This document shows, piece by piece, positions 9,142 through 18,097 of a stretch of DNA of 46,150 nucleotides (the first letter of the stretch is position 1; every line of letters starts with the position of its first letter). The stretch comes from Stentor coeruleus (Eukaryota; Ciliophora; Heterotrichea; Heterotrichida; Stentoridae). The stretch is taken from the NCBI GenBank assembly GCA_001970955.1, contig MPUH01000557.1, forward strand, positions 1-46,150. Direction: 5' to 3'. A program made the position numbers and the translations under genes. The notes under the pieces were generated by a model. The model ran no database searches, was not told the DNA's origin, and was given only the letters and a program-made list of their open reading frames with translations.

Positions 9142-10527
9142 TTAAAGGCCCAACGGTCTCTTTTCATTAACTCTGTCATTGATCATTGCAGTAAAGAACG
9201 TCTCATTGTCATCAGTCAATACTGGGGCCTCAGTCAGACTCTTTCGGGGTTTTGGAATTGGTTTTTCATTTATCGTCGGCTCAGAAACCTCTTTATCCTT
9301 ACTATCTCTAAGTTTTCTTAACATGATAAGTATTTTTTCTATAATATCCTGTCTTAAATCAGAACTTGCTACACCTTGCTCTAACTCTATAATCCTACCA
9401 ATGCATGCTTCGTCTATTGAAATTTTTGAAGAAAATCCTTCTCTCTTAATCATCAAATACAGCATCTGAATCACTTTTTCTATGACAAATGGCACAGACC
9501 AAGTGAAAACATCCATAAAATCAGGTAGCAAATAAGGGTGTTTACTAAAATTGTATTGTTGGATATTCAGTGTTCCTTCATCAAACTTAATCACAGCCCC
9601 TTTGTTTTTATAGCAGTCGCAATAATTAGGAGCTGAGAAAATAGTAATTGTGCTTGGGAAATCTGCTCCATTCCAATAAATCATTTTGTACCCATCCTTC
9701 TGTGCTTCATGTGCACGGATAACAGATACCAAATCGTTATCCTTAAGAAATTTTCTAGTCGCTTCACCACCAAAGAAGTAACTACATCCTCTAACTTCAT
9801 TGTTTCTATAGACTTCAGGTAACCTTCCATCAGCAATATCAATAGGGTCACTCCAAAGTAAATCGCATTGTAATCCATCTCTTCCAGGCTCGACAAATCT
9901 TTTCATGTTTTTTATGTCATTCAGGGTGTTAAGGTCAGGAGAAAGACCTCCATGGACTGCTAAAAAACTGTTGTTCAAAATACAAGCCATAGGTAAACAA
10001 TCAAAACTGTCCATAAACGCATTATAAACTTCCAAGTCGTATTTGTATATGCATTCTGTACGGAAACTAAACATTGAAGTCATTTGTCTGCATTCATGAT
10101 TGCCTCTGAGCATATTGATAAGAGAAGGATAGTTGATTTTTAAAGCATACAATAATAGAATGACTTCTATTGAAAAAGTCCCTCTGTCCACATAGTCCCC
10201 AAGGAAAAGGTATTGAGTACGTTCAGGATTGCCCCCAAGTTCTAGGATTTTAAGGAAATCATAGTATTGTCCATGAATATCCCCAACAACTGTTATTGGA
10301 TCCTGAAGCATTATCAATGTGGGTTCGCTTTTCAATAGTTGTGCTGCTGTTGAAATAATTTTCAAAGCATCTGCCTTTGTTATCCTCCCTTCTTTAGTAA
10401 AGTGCTCTTTCAACACTTTCCAATCCAACTTTGCCCCTTTAAACACTTCATTGTGTGGAAGGGTAAAGTATGGAGGTGGTGGGAAATCGGTTATAACTCT
10501 ATCCATAACTGGTGTGGGGATTGCCAT
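9142..10527 (-). CDS. Calcineurin A (PP2B/PP3) catalytic subunit
   Basis: This 461-residue protein is a calcium/calmodulin-dependent serine/threonine phosphatase. The PPP signatures are intact: GDIHGQYYD at ~82-90 (metal ligands D83, H85), GDYVDRG at ~110-116, RGNHECR at ~141-147, HGGLSPD, LLWSDP, 'VIRAHEAQKDGYKM' and 'SAPNYCD'. Calcineurin-specific features are 'RGCSYFF' and 'FMDVFTWSVPFVIEKVIQML', the helix that binds regulatory subunit B. The C-terminal tail of ~100 residues is short compared with animal enzymes; it ends in a basic, Pro-rich stretch where the calmodulin-binding and autoinhibitory parts would lie, and I cannot identify those by eye. It sits between two relics on the same strand (ZnT upstream, PP6 downstream). 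The start is the first ATG in frame, followed at once by family-typical sequence, with an A-rich leader. Confidence 0.95.
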   Translation of the reverse strand: MAIPTPVMDRVITDFPPPPYFTLPHNEVFKGAKLDWKVLKEHFTKEGRITKADALKIISTAAQLLKSEPTLIMLQDPITVVGDIHGQYYDFLKILELGGNPERTQYLFLGDYVDRGTFSIEVILLLYALKINYPSLINMLRGNHECRQMTSMFSFRTECIYKYDLEVYNAFMDSFDCLPMACILNNSFLAVHGGLSPDLNTLNDIKNMKRFVEPGRDGLQCDLLWSDPIDIADGRLPEVYRNNEVRGCSYFFGGEATRKFLKDNDLVSVIRAHEAQKDGYKMIYWNGADFPSTITIFSAPNYCDCYKNKGAVIKFDEGTLNIQQYNFSKHPYLLPDFMDVFTWSVPFVIEKVIQMLYLMIKREGFSSKISIDEACIGRIIELEQGVASSDLRQDIIEKILIMLRKLRDSKDKEVSEPTINEKPIPKPRKSLTEAPVLTDDNETFFTAMINDRVNEKRPLGL

Positions 10528-10538
10528 AGTTTATTAGT

Positions 10539-11724
10539 CTAACAACACTTGCTGCATGGATCAACCGATTCTACTTGAATTGTAGTATGGGTTATCCCGT
10601 ATTTTTATTTACAAATCGCTGTTGCTTTGGTCAAAGCTAGGTACTGATTATGACAATTGATGTGTTATGATAAGGATAACTTGCTAATATTTATCATCCA
10701 AAGTGTAAAACATGTATATCAGTCACAATTTCAATCTATGTAGTAAATACATTTCTAAATTTTTGTAACATCACTTCTTAATCTATATCTACTGGAGCAC
10801 TTTTAGTTAAAACATGAATACACTATTTGGCGATAGGAACTGTAGTAAATATGATAATTACCGAAAAAAGAATTGTGCATATTGGGTCTATAATAGTAAG
10901 GTTTTTGAAAAAATAAATAATTAGTGTAGATATAAGTACTTTTATAGATTGAATAAAGTCTCCTATTATATGAATCATCGCAGTTTTGACATTAATATCA
11001 ACTTCTGTCTCTCTGTGATTATGGCAAGATGAGTCTTCGTGAAATATTTTTCCTATTATATATATTTTCATTGATATGATTATGCTCATCGGTATATACA
11101 TGTTCGTGATTGTGACCATTATGTCATAATTATGGTCTTGGTCGTGGTTATAATTATGAATTAATTTATTTTCATGCCCATAATTATTTTTGTGCTTGTT
11201 ATCGTGGCTATGATTATGACTATTATCCTTACTATGCTTATGTCCATGATCATGATTATAGGAAAGCCCATGAGAATTTTTATCATCATATTAATACAAA
11301 ATGGTTGCCATAATAATGCTGATTACTATACCAATTAAAGTTGTACCTATCATAAATATTGCATCAATAGGCTCAGGAGTTATAATTCTCATGATTTCCT
11401 GATAAAATAATCATATAGTATACAATTTAAATGCTTAGCGAAGTTTCAACTACTTCTGCCCTATATTATCCATAGCTCATTATTTGAGATGATGGCTTTT
11501 TAGATGCATAGATTGCAACTATAGAAAACTGAAATCTAATAGGTCTGATAATAGATGTGCGGCATCAGTTATTATTACAGAGAAATAGCTAAAATTCATC
11601 CTATTACCTCTATGATCATAAATGCTGTGCATATCAAACACACTAGTATCAGCTTATTTATTAATTTTTTTGAAGATTCATTATCTGTTTCAACACAAAG
11701 CATTGGTTTTTCTAGATCTTTCAT
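10539..11724 (-). pseudogene. Relic of a ZnT/SLC30 zinc transporter
   Basis: Read on the minus strand from an ATG at 11724 (MKDLEKPMLCVET), the pieces of a vesicular ZnT come in the right order. They are TM1 'LILVCLICTAFMIIEVIG'; 'TDAAHLLSD' (zinc-site Asp/His) with flanking frameshifts; 'ASKKPSSQIMSYG*YRAEV'; 'RIITPEPIDAIFMIGTTL'; a long His-rich loop ('HDHGHKHS', 'SHNHSHD'); 'DINVKTAMIHIIGDFIQSI' and 'IIDPICTILFSVIIIFTTV'; and a C terminus 'KATAICK*KYGITHTTIQVE' ending at a TAG at 10539-10541. In-frame stops and frameshifts fall throughout, so it is not functional. Intact members of this family export zinc from the cytosol into vesicles. The relic ends 11 nt upstream of the calcineurin start on the same strand. 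Confidence 0.9.
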
Positions 11725-11840
11725 TATAATTTAGTAAGCATGATTAATAAAAGATGTTGATGTGATTTTAAAAGGCAAAGTAGATATTAATTAAAAATTT
11801 TGACTAATACTAAAATGCATGCATTTGCCTAATAAAATTT

Positions 11841-11934
11841 AGGTTGGAAATTTATATTTTATTTTATAAGTGTATGGAATATATTTTAGGTTGGAAATTT
11901 ATATTTTATTTTATAAGTGTATGGAATATATTTT
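11841..11934. repeat. Perfect 47-bp direct tandem duplication
   Basis: Two adjacent identical 47-base units start at 11841 and 11888, each beginning AGGTTGGAAATTTATATT. They are preceded by the same TTT, so the match extends a few bases left. There is no coding reading across it. It is a recent, perfect duplication in non-coding sequence. Confidence 0.95.
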
Positions 11935-12490
11935 AATAAAAAAAGGATTTTAGTATGAAGAGATATTATTGAAAATATATATATTTCTGAATAAAATCAG
12001 ATGGTTTATTTTTAAATCATATCACTTTATTGTAATTTATTGCAAACACTCTTAATCAAATGCTTTCAAAAGCGTATTTTTGAGGTTTGTTAATACTTTC
12101 ACACAGGAATAAGCTTAAAATTTGATATTATACGCTGATTATACGTATATATTTTCTTATTAGAATATTTATTTGCTTTGATGAATTTTAAACAGAAGTT
12201 CGTTTGATAAAAAATGTTAATATTTTTTTATTTCGTTAATAAACTTCACCAATTGCATAATCTATAAATATAAAACTATCATCAAATTATAATATAAATT
12301 TCTACCCTTAATACTATAAAAAAAAGCAAATGGACTTAAGAAATCTGAAATAAATCTCCTGCTCATAATATTCAATTGCCATAATTCCATGCATATTCTA
12401 TCAAAATTTAAAAATATACAACAAAAACAAAAAGAATATATTGACAGCAATTGTGGCAAAATTTTATTTGCGCTTAGTTAGCAAATAACA

Positions 12491-12667
12491 ATGCCAAACA
12501 AACCAAAAAGTTATCCTTCCACTTTCTCCTGCAACCAAAAATCTCAAAATCTCCTACCCAACATAAAATCTTCACAATTTACCAAAAAGTCATATAAAAA
12601 GCGACTAAATTTAAAAATCCCTATCTTAACCAAAAACCACTTCCCAACATCCAACTCTAAAATCTAA
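12491..12667 (+). CDS. Small ORF of 58 codons upstream of ATP synthase alpha (doubtful)
   Basis: The ORF starts MPNKPKSYPSTF and ends SNSKI with TAA, ~60 nt before the ATP synthase start. It is Lys-, Ser- and Asn-rich with no recognisable domain. The same frame stays coding-like upstream of a single TAG, so it may be the tail of another decayed gene, or simply a chance ORF in C-rich, G-poor DNA. Coding status is unproven. Confidence 0.2.
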   Translation: MPNKPKSYPSTFSCNQKSQNLLPNIKSSQFTKKSYKKRLNLKIPILTKNHFPTSNSKI

Positions 12668-12726
12668 AGTATCATCAAACCTCTCATAGTAGATAGTTAA
12701 ATATTAAATAAAGCTTCACCATTAAA

Positions 12727-14337
12727 ATGTTTACTAGAGTGATTTCTTTCGGAGCAAGCGCTCTAAAAATCCCTGTAGCCTCATTTGCTAACCGTCTAAA
12801 AGTTGGCGAGGCAGCAAGTATCCTTAAAGATAAAGTTTCACAGATATCTCAAGTAAATGACTTGAACGAGTTTGGTACAGTCATTTCAATCGGAGATGGT
12901 ATTGCCCGTGTTTATGGTTTGGGCAAAGTAAAAGCAGGAGAGATGGTTGAATTTAGAACAGGGGTTAAAGGAATGGCTCTAAATCTAGAGTCTGACAATG
13001 TTGGTGTGGTCGTCTTAGGTAATGATAGAGAGATTCAAGAAGGAGATGTAGTCAAGAGAACTGGTAGCATTGTTGATATACCAGTAGGAGAAGAGCTTCT
13101 TGGACGTGTTATAGATTCACTTGGTAACCCAATAGATGGTAAAGGCCCAATAAAAACTAAGACTCGTGCGAGAATTGATGTGAAAGCCCCTGGAATCATC
13201 CCAAGAAAATCAGTCCATGAACCTATGCAGACTGGGCTTAAAGCTGTAGACTCGCTAGTGCCAATTGGTAGAGGACAAAGAGAACTTATAATTGGAGACA
13301 GACAGACAGGTAAGACGGCTATTGCTATTGACACGATTTTGAACCAGAAAAGGCACTTTGAAGAAGGAGCAGAAGAAAAAAATAAACTTTATTGTATTTA
13401 TGTTGCTATTGGTCAAAAGAGATCAACTGTTGCAAATATTGTCAGAGTTCTTTCAAATAACGACGCTTTAAAAAATACTATTATTGTAGCTTCTACTGCT
13501 TCTGAAGCAGCTCCATTACAATTCTTAGCTCCTTATGCAGGCTGTGCTATTGGTGAGCATTTTAGAGACCATGGAAAACATGCTCTTATTATTTATGACG
13601 ATTTAAGCAAACAAGCTGTAGCTTATCGTCAGATGTCTTTACTTCTAAGAAGACCTCCAGGTCGTGAAGCTTATCCAGGTGATGTCTTTTACCTTCATTC
13701 AAGGCTATTAGAAAGAGCAGCTAAAATGCACGTAAAATATGGTGGTGGTTCTCTTACTGCTTTACCTGTTATTGAAACTCAGGCTGGTGATGTCTCAGCC
13801 TATATTCCAACAAACGTCATTTCTATTACCGATGGGCAGATTTTCTTAGAAACTGAACTTTTCTATAAGGGTATTCGTCCAGCTATCAATGTAGGTCTTT
13901 CTGTATCTCGTGTAGGAAGTGCTGCTCAAATTAAAGCTATGAAGCAAGTCGCAGGGTCACTTAAGCTAGAACTTGCTCAATATAGAGAAGTTGCTGCTTT
14001 TGCCCAGTTTGGCTCTGATCTTGATGCTACAACACAACAGTTATTAAATAGAGGTGCACAACTTACTGAATTACTGAAACAGAAACAGTATGTCCCGATG
14101 CCTGCTGAAGAACAAGTTTGTGTGGTCTTTGCTGGTGTTAAAGGGTTTTTAGATAATGTTCAAACTTCTGAAATAGGAAAGTTTGAACAAAAGTTCTTGG
14201 AACATCTTAAAACCAGACACCCTGAAATACTCGCTACTATTAGGAAGGAAGGAGTTCTATCTAAGGATACAGACGAAAAACTTAGGGCTGTGCTTAAAGA
14301 ATTCATTCCCAGTGCTGGGCTCCAGATGAAGGCTTAA
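12727..14337 (+). CDS. Mitochondrial F1 ATP synthase subunit alpha
   Basis: This 536-residue protein is full length for the family and is the non-catalytic nucleotide-binding subunit of the F1 hexamer. The N terminus ([20 protein letters not shown]) is basic and hydroxylated with no acid, a typical mitochondrial import sequence. The mature protein begins near '[20 protein letters not shown]'. Walker A is GDRQTGKTA at ~190-198; '[20 protein letters not shown]' and '[24 protein letters not shown]' (alpha signature region) are intact, as is the Arg-finger region '[17 protein letters not shown]'. The gene is nuclear. A probable F1 assembly factor lies elsewhere in the window (38311-38904). No intron was detected. 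Confidence 0.98.
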   Translation: MFTRVISFGASALKIPVASFANRLKVGEAASILKDKVSQISQVNDLNEFGTVISIGDGIARVYGLGKVKAGEMVEFRTGVKGMALNLESDNVGVVVLGNDREIQEGDVVKRTGSIVDIPVGEELLGRVIDSLGNPIDGKGPIKTKTRARIDVKAPGIIPRKSVHEPMQTGLKAVDSLVPIGRGQRELIIGDRQTGKTAIAIDTILNQKRHFEEGAEEKNKLYCIYVAIGQKRSTVANIVRVLSNNDALKNTIIVASTASEAAPLQFLAPYAGCAIGEHFRDHGKHALIIYDDLSKQAVAYRQMSLLLRRPPGREAYPGDVFYLHSRLLERAAKMHVKYGGGSLTALPVIETQAGDVSAYIPTNVISITDGQIFLETELFYKGIRPAINVGLSVSRVGSAAQIKAMKQVAGSLKLELAQYREVAAFAQFGSDLDATTQQLLNRGAQLTELLKQKQYVPMPAEEQVCVVFAGVKGFLDNVQTSEIGKFEQKFLEHLKTRHPEILATIRKEGVLSKDTDEKLRAVLKEFIPSAGLQMKA

Positions 14338-14575
14338 TAGCATAAGAAATTTAAAAAATGAGAGTTTATGCAGCATGAGTAATGCTGATATAAATTATGT
14401 TAAGAGAATTTTGATTATGCTTTTTTTGATGTAGTGTTTTTATTTTAATCCAACTTAAATATACAATTTTCAACAATATTCATATCATATTATAAGTTGT
14501 TATTATTACTCAAACCTAAATTAAATGTAAAGAAAAATAATTTATAAAAGAATCTATTCCGAATATTATTTATAA

Positions 14576-17500
14576 ATGGATTTAGCATACGCAAACTATA
14601 TAAGAGATCCCAAGAAATTTCTTAAAGACTTTTCTATGAAAAAATTCGAGACAACAGATAAACTGGCTGGATTGATTTTATCATATTCCCAAGCAGATCT
14701 AAATGATGATTTATCTCTTTTTGAATCTTTAGAAATCATCATAATTACATTGCGAAACCCAGAAGTATTGAGTTTGTGTTATTTAAGATTCTTCAAATCA
14801 ATTGAGTATTTTTTCACAACATATCCTACTCAGAATAGTAAATTATTACAGATTTACAGTAGGATTTGCTCAAACCTTCCACAAAGCCAAGGTTTAGGTA
14901 GTATTTCTAACAATATATCTCAATTTTTCTGCAATTGCTTTGATATTCTTCTAGGAATTTATGCCAGAAAATTAGATTTTGTTAAAATAATTCATATAGG
15001 CAGGAAAAATATTACCTTGTTCCTAGATAAACCAGAAATACTAAATGATGAGATATTCCAAAATGTTGAAAAACTTTCTCGAATCAGAGATGAATCTAAT
15101 ATCAATGAAATCATAATCATTATTATCAACTTATCGAGATATTTAAATGCTCGTATTCCAAGGTCTAATTTTTTAGCTTTGCATTTGGTTGAAATTTTGA
15201 AAATGATTTATGATGAAAAAATCTCTTTACAGTTCTTTGAAGAGTTTTCTTTTAGAATACAAAAGATTTATTCTGTGTTTAGTGAAGATGAAAGAAAAGA
15301 ATTGCAAATATATGAAAAAGAAGCTGCGAATAGATTGGGTTATGTAAGAGGACAAAGAAAGGAAATGTCTTATGGATCATCAGGAATAAATAATGAAACA
15401 CCTACAGGAATTAAACAGCAGATAAGCTATGAAACTTCAGGGGGGCCAAAGTCATTTATTATAGATAAAAATATTAATCCAAAAAAACAGGAAAATTATT
15501 CGGGGATTCCATTTGCTAAAAAATCACCAAACTATAATCAAGGCGGATTTAATGAATCTGAACCTAGACAAAATAGTGATTCATATGGTATACCTTTTAA
15601 TTCCCAAAAGGCTTGTATTGATAACTATAGCTATTCATCTGGAGATGGTAAAATAAATCAATACCTTCCAAGATATCAGCAAAGCCCACCTAATTATCCA
15701 ATACCTTCAACTGGTTATAGTAATCAAAATCAAGGGGGAAAAGATTTTTATCATAATCCAAATCAATTCATTCAAAAAAATAGATCTCCACCAGCTTTCT
15801 TTAGTGGATCTCAAAAGGAACACTTTCAAAATGAGATATATCCAAAAACAGAACAACCATACTTTACTGATAGCTCAACACCTGATATCAGTCAACTTAA
15901 GCAAAAAATTATCATCCCAAAATTTGCCCCAAAAAATAATTTTAAACCAAATTTAAATACTTCTGATTTAAATGACCCATCAGGTTTTAAAAAATCCGAA
16001 AATCCTGAGCCTATAAAAGAAATTTCTCAGCCTGTACCTTGTAATAATGATAAATCTGATGAATATGCTTTTCAAAAAAAAAATGCACAATTTATTATGA
16101 ATTCTACACAAGCATCTAATCCTCAGAAAATGAATTTCCCCCTATCCCCAAAAGATGAAAGTTCTAATTTATATCCAAATATTAAAAACCTTCAGCCACA
16201 GTTTGCAAATCCTGATAAAAATATCGTTTCAAGAAATGAATCACCACAAATTATAGATTCTAATAAAGAGTTTATAAAGCATAATGAATCTCAAGATAAA
16301 AGTAAATTAGTAGATCCATCTGCGAATAGAACTATTGAGTATGAAAGCTATATTGATATAATAAAAGATGCTATAAAAGGTTTAGAGGACCAGTGGAGTA
16401 AACATTCTTATGATACTGATACTGAAATTTTAAAGAATCTTATTTCTGATTTTGATTTTAAAACTGAAAAATTTGAATTTGAACTTACCAAATGTTTGAA
16501 AACTATGATTAGTGGGGTGAGGTTAGATTGTAATAAAATTGATTTTTGGAGATACATTATTGACTCAATAGATGATAATTTAAGGCCAGAAAGTATATTA
16601 GAGATTACAAATATTATTGATAAAAACATTGATGATTTAATAGATTTCCCTTCAAATCGGTGCGTGAGAGCAAGAGTCAATACTCGCAGATATTCTACAT
16701 TTAGAGCACGAGATAGTGGAAGAAGAGAAATTAAAAATTTCGCAGATCCAAGTGATGAAGAAGAAAAAGCGGAATTTATTCCAATAAGAGAAAACCCAGC
16801 AGCTTATGATTATATGCAAAAAATAATACCACAAGCTCAAGTTGTCAATGAAATAAAATCTCAAGAACTTCAATCAAAAATAAAGGTTAATAATCTTGAT
16901 ACCTCTGAAAAACTGAAACCACAATTTATAAGAGATCTTAAAGATTTTCAGAATGAGCCTCCCTTATTAGTATCTAATAATCTTGAGAAGGAGCCCAGCT
17001 CAAATATTTATTTCTATGAAACAAATAAATGCAACTTAGTATGTGAAGAGAAAAAAGATCCATCTATGGGTGATAGTGGAAATCCTCATAATTTTTCTGA
17101 GAAAACGCGTCCAGAACAAAAAGAAGAATCATATAGACAAATACAAAAAGTAGGAAGTGAAAAGGAAATGCCTATAATAAAAGTTCCTATAACAAAAGCT
17201 ATTGAATATCTGACAATTGATGCAAATAAAACTATTAGCAAGCATAAAGGTAGTTTTGAAGATATTATTGAAATTAGTGAAATCATCACAGACATTAAAG
17301 ATAAAATTCAAGTAGCATCTCCAAGTTCAAGACTAAGAAATATAGGATCAATTCACATTGGAACATATATAAAAAATTCTGATGTTGATGTTTTATTTAT
17401 AGACCATATAAGTATTAACCCAAAGACTATTTTAAATCAAGTTGTTTCATCCTATAGTGATATTAGCTTTCAGGCATTTGAAACATATATTGGAATATCC

Positions 17501-18091
17501 CAAAAAAATAAACAATACAAATATAAGATTTTTATAAATGATGAAATTTCCTTTGAGCTTTCATCTCTTATTAAAGAATACTGCAAACTTGACTTAAGAT
17601 GTGCTGATCTTATAATTATCATAAAACTCTGGGCTAAAAAGAACAAAGTTTATTGGGAAAATATATTAACAGGAGCTCATATATCACTTCTTGTTATCCT
17701 TTTCTTACAAAAATGTACTCCTCCAGTGCTTCCATGCTTACAAGCTTTCGAGCACAGCCCGAAATATATCAATCAATTTGACACTTGGTTTCTTACAAAC
17801 TATGATTTAGAAAGCTCAAACACTCAAAGTCTTGGCGATCTTATCTTATTATTTTTCGAATTTCTTATAAAATTTTCAGAAAAAAACTGTGTAGGCGACA
17901 CAAGACAAGGTTTAGTCTATGAAAACTCAGAAACCAATTATTTATTCTCAATGTTTCATCCATTTACAATGCATGAGTTTTCTAATTCCCTCCAAAAAAG
18001 TCAAGAAAGTTCAGCATTCCTTCAAATATTAAAGAAATCATTCAATTTACTAAATTCCGGAGAAAAGTTATCTAATATTATACCTAATTAG
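14576..18091 (+). CDS. Non-canonical poly(A)/(U) polymerase-like nucleotidyltransferase with long disordered N-terminal part
   Basis: This 1,171-residue protein has a C-terminal third matching Trf4/Cid1-type nucleotidyltransferases. The motif GSIHIGTYIKNSDVDV has G924-S925 and the catalytic pair D936/D938; an all-helical region follows ('CADLIIIIKLWAKKNK', 'GAHISLLVILFLQ') and a PAP-associated segment 'SLGDLILLFFEFLIKF'. The usual third carboxylate ('DISF') reads 'DEISF' at 989-993, so Glu may replace Asp. Residues 1-230 look helical, possibly a repeat fold; ~250-580 are low-complexity and rich in Asn, Pro, Gln and Ser; ~585-690 form a second helical block. Such enzymes add A or U tails to RNA 3' ends. 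The gene starts at a TTATAAATGG context and stops only 6 nt before the CPSF160 start. Confidence 0.75.
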   Translation: MDLAYANYIRDPKKFLKDFSMKKFETTDKLAGLILSYSQADLNDDLSLFESLEIIIITLRNPEVLSLCYLRFFKSIEYFFTTYPTQNSKLLQIYSRICSNLPQSQGLGSISNNISQFFCNCFDILLGIYARKLDFVKIIHIGRKNITLFLDKPEILNDEIFQNVEKLSRIRDESNINEIIIIIINLSRYLNARIPRSNFLALHLVEILKMIYDEKISLQFFEEFSFRIQKIYSVFSEDERKELQIYEKEAANRLGYVRGQRKEMSYGSSGINNETPTGIKQQISYETSGGPKSFIIDKNINPKKQENYSGIPFAKKSPNYNQGGFNESEPRQNSDSYGIPFNSQKACIDNYSYSSGDGKINQYLPRYQQSPPNYPIPSTGYSNQNQGGKDFYHNPNQFIQKNRSPPAFFSGSQKEHFQNEIYPKTEQPYFTDSSTPDISQLKQKIIIPKFAPKNNFKPNLNTSDLNDPSGFKKSENPEPIKEISQPVPCNNDKSDEYAFQKKNAQFIMNSTQASNPQKMNFPLSPKDESSNLYPNIKNLQPQFANPDKNIVSRNESPQIIDSNKEFIKHNESQDKSKLVDPSANRTIEYESYIDIIKDAIKGLEDQWSKHSYDTDTEILKNLISDFDFKTEKFEFELTKCLKTMISGVRLDCNKIDFWRYIIDSIDDNLRPESILEITNIIDKNIDDLIDFPSNRCVRARVNTRRYSTFRARDSGRREIKNFADPSDEEEKAEFIPIRENPAAYDYMQKIIPQAQVVNEIKSQELQSKIKVNNLDTSEKLKPQFIRDLKDFQNEPPLLVSNNLEKEPSSNIYFYETNKCNLVCEEKKDPSMGDSGNPHNFSEKTRPEQKEESYRQIQKVGSEKEMPIIKVPITKAIEYLTIDANKTISKHKGSFEDIIEISEIITDIKDKIQVASPSSRLRNIGSIHIGTYIKNSDVDVLFIDHISINPKTILNQVVSSYSDISFQAFETYIGISQKNKQYKYKIFINDEISFELSSLIKEYCKLDLRCADLIIIIKLWAKKNKVYWENILTGAHISLLVILFLQKCTPPVLPCLQAFEHSPKYINQFDTWFLTNYDLESSNTQSLGDLILLFFEFLIKFSEKNCVGDTRQGLVYENSETNYLFSMFHPFTMHEFSNSLQKSQESSAFLQILKKSFNLLNSGEKLSNIIPN

Positions 18092-18097
18092 TTATAA

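Larger units (their letters stand above)
11725..12726. other. Intergenic region with a short tandem duplication and a small upstream ORF
   Basis: This very AT-rich stretch lies between the ZnT relic and ATP synthase alpha. It contains the 47-bp duplication at 11841-11934. It also contains a weak plus-strand coding-like stretch (about 12310-12667, broken by one TAG just before 12491) that ends in a 58-codon ORF. The last ~200 bases before the ATP synthase start are strikingly poor in G on the plus strand. The promoter of the ATP synthase gene should lie here, but no element can be named. Confidence 0.5.

Noticed and set aside
9681..9896. Overlapping minus-strand ORF inside calcineurin A.
   Set aside because: It is a different frame of the well-conserved phosphatase core and has no start context or domain.
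11197..11230. Repetitive ATNATG-like tract as a microsatellite.
   Set aside because: It encodes the His-rich loop of the ZnT relic (alternating His codons), so it is explained by coding origin.
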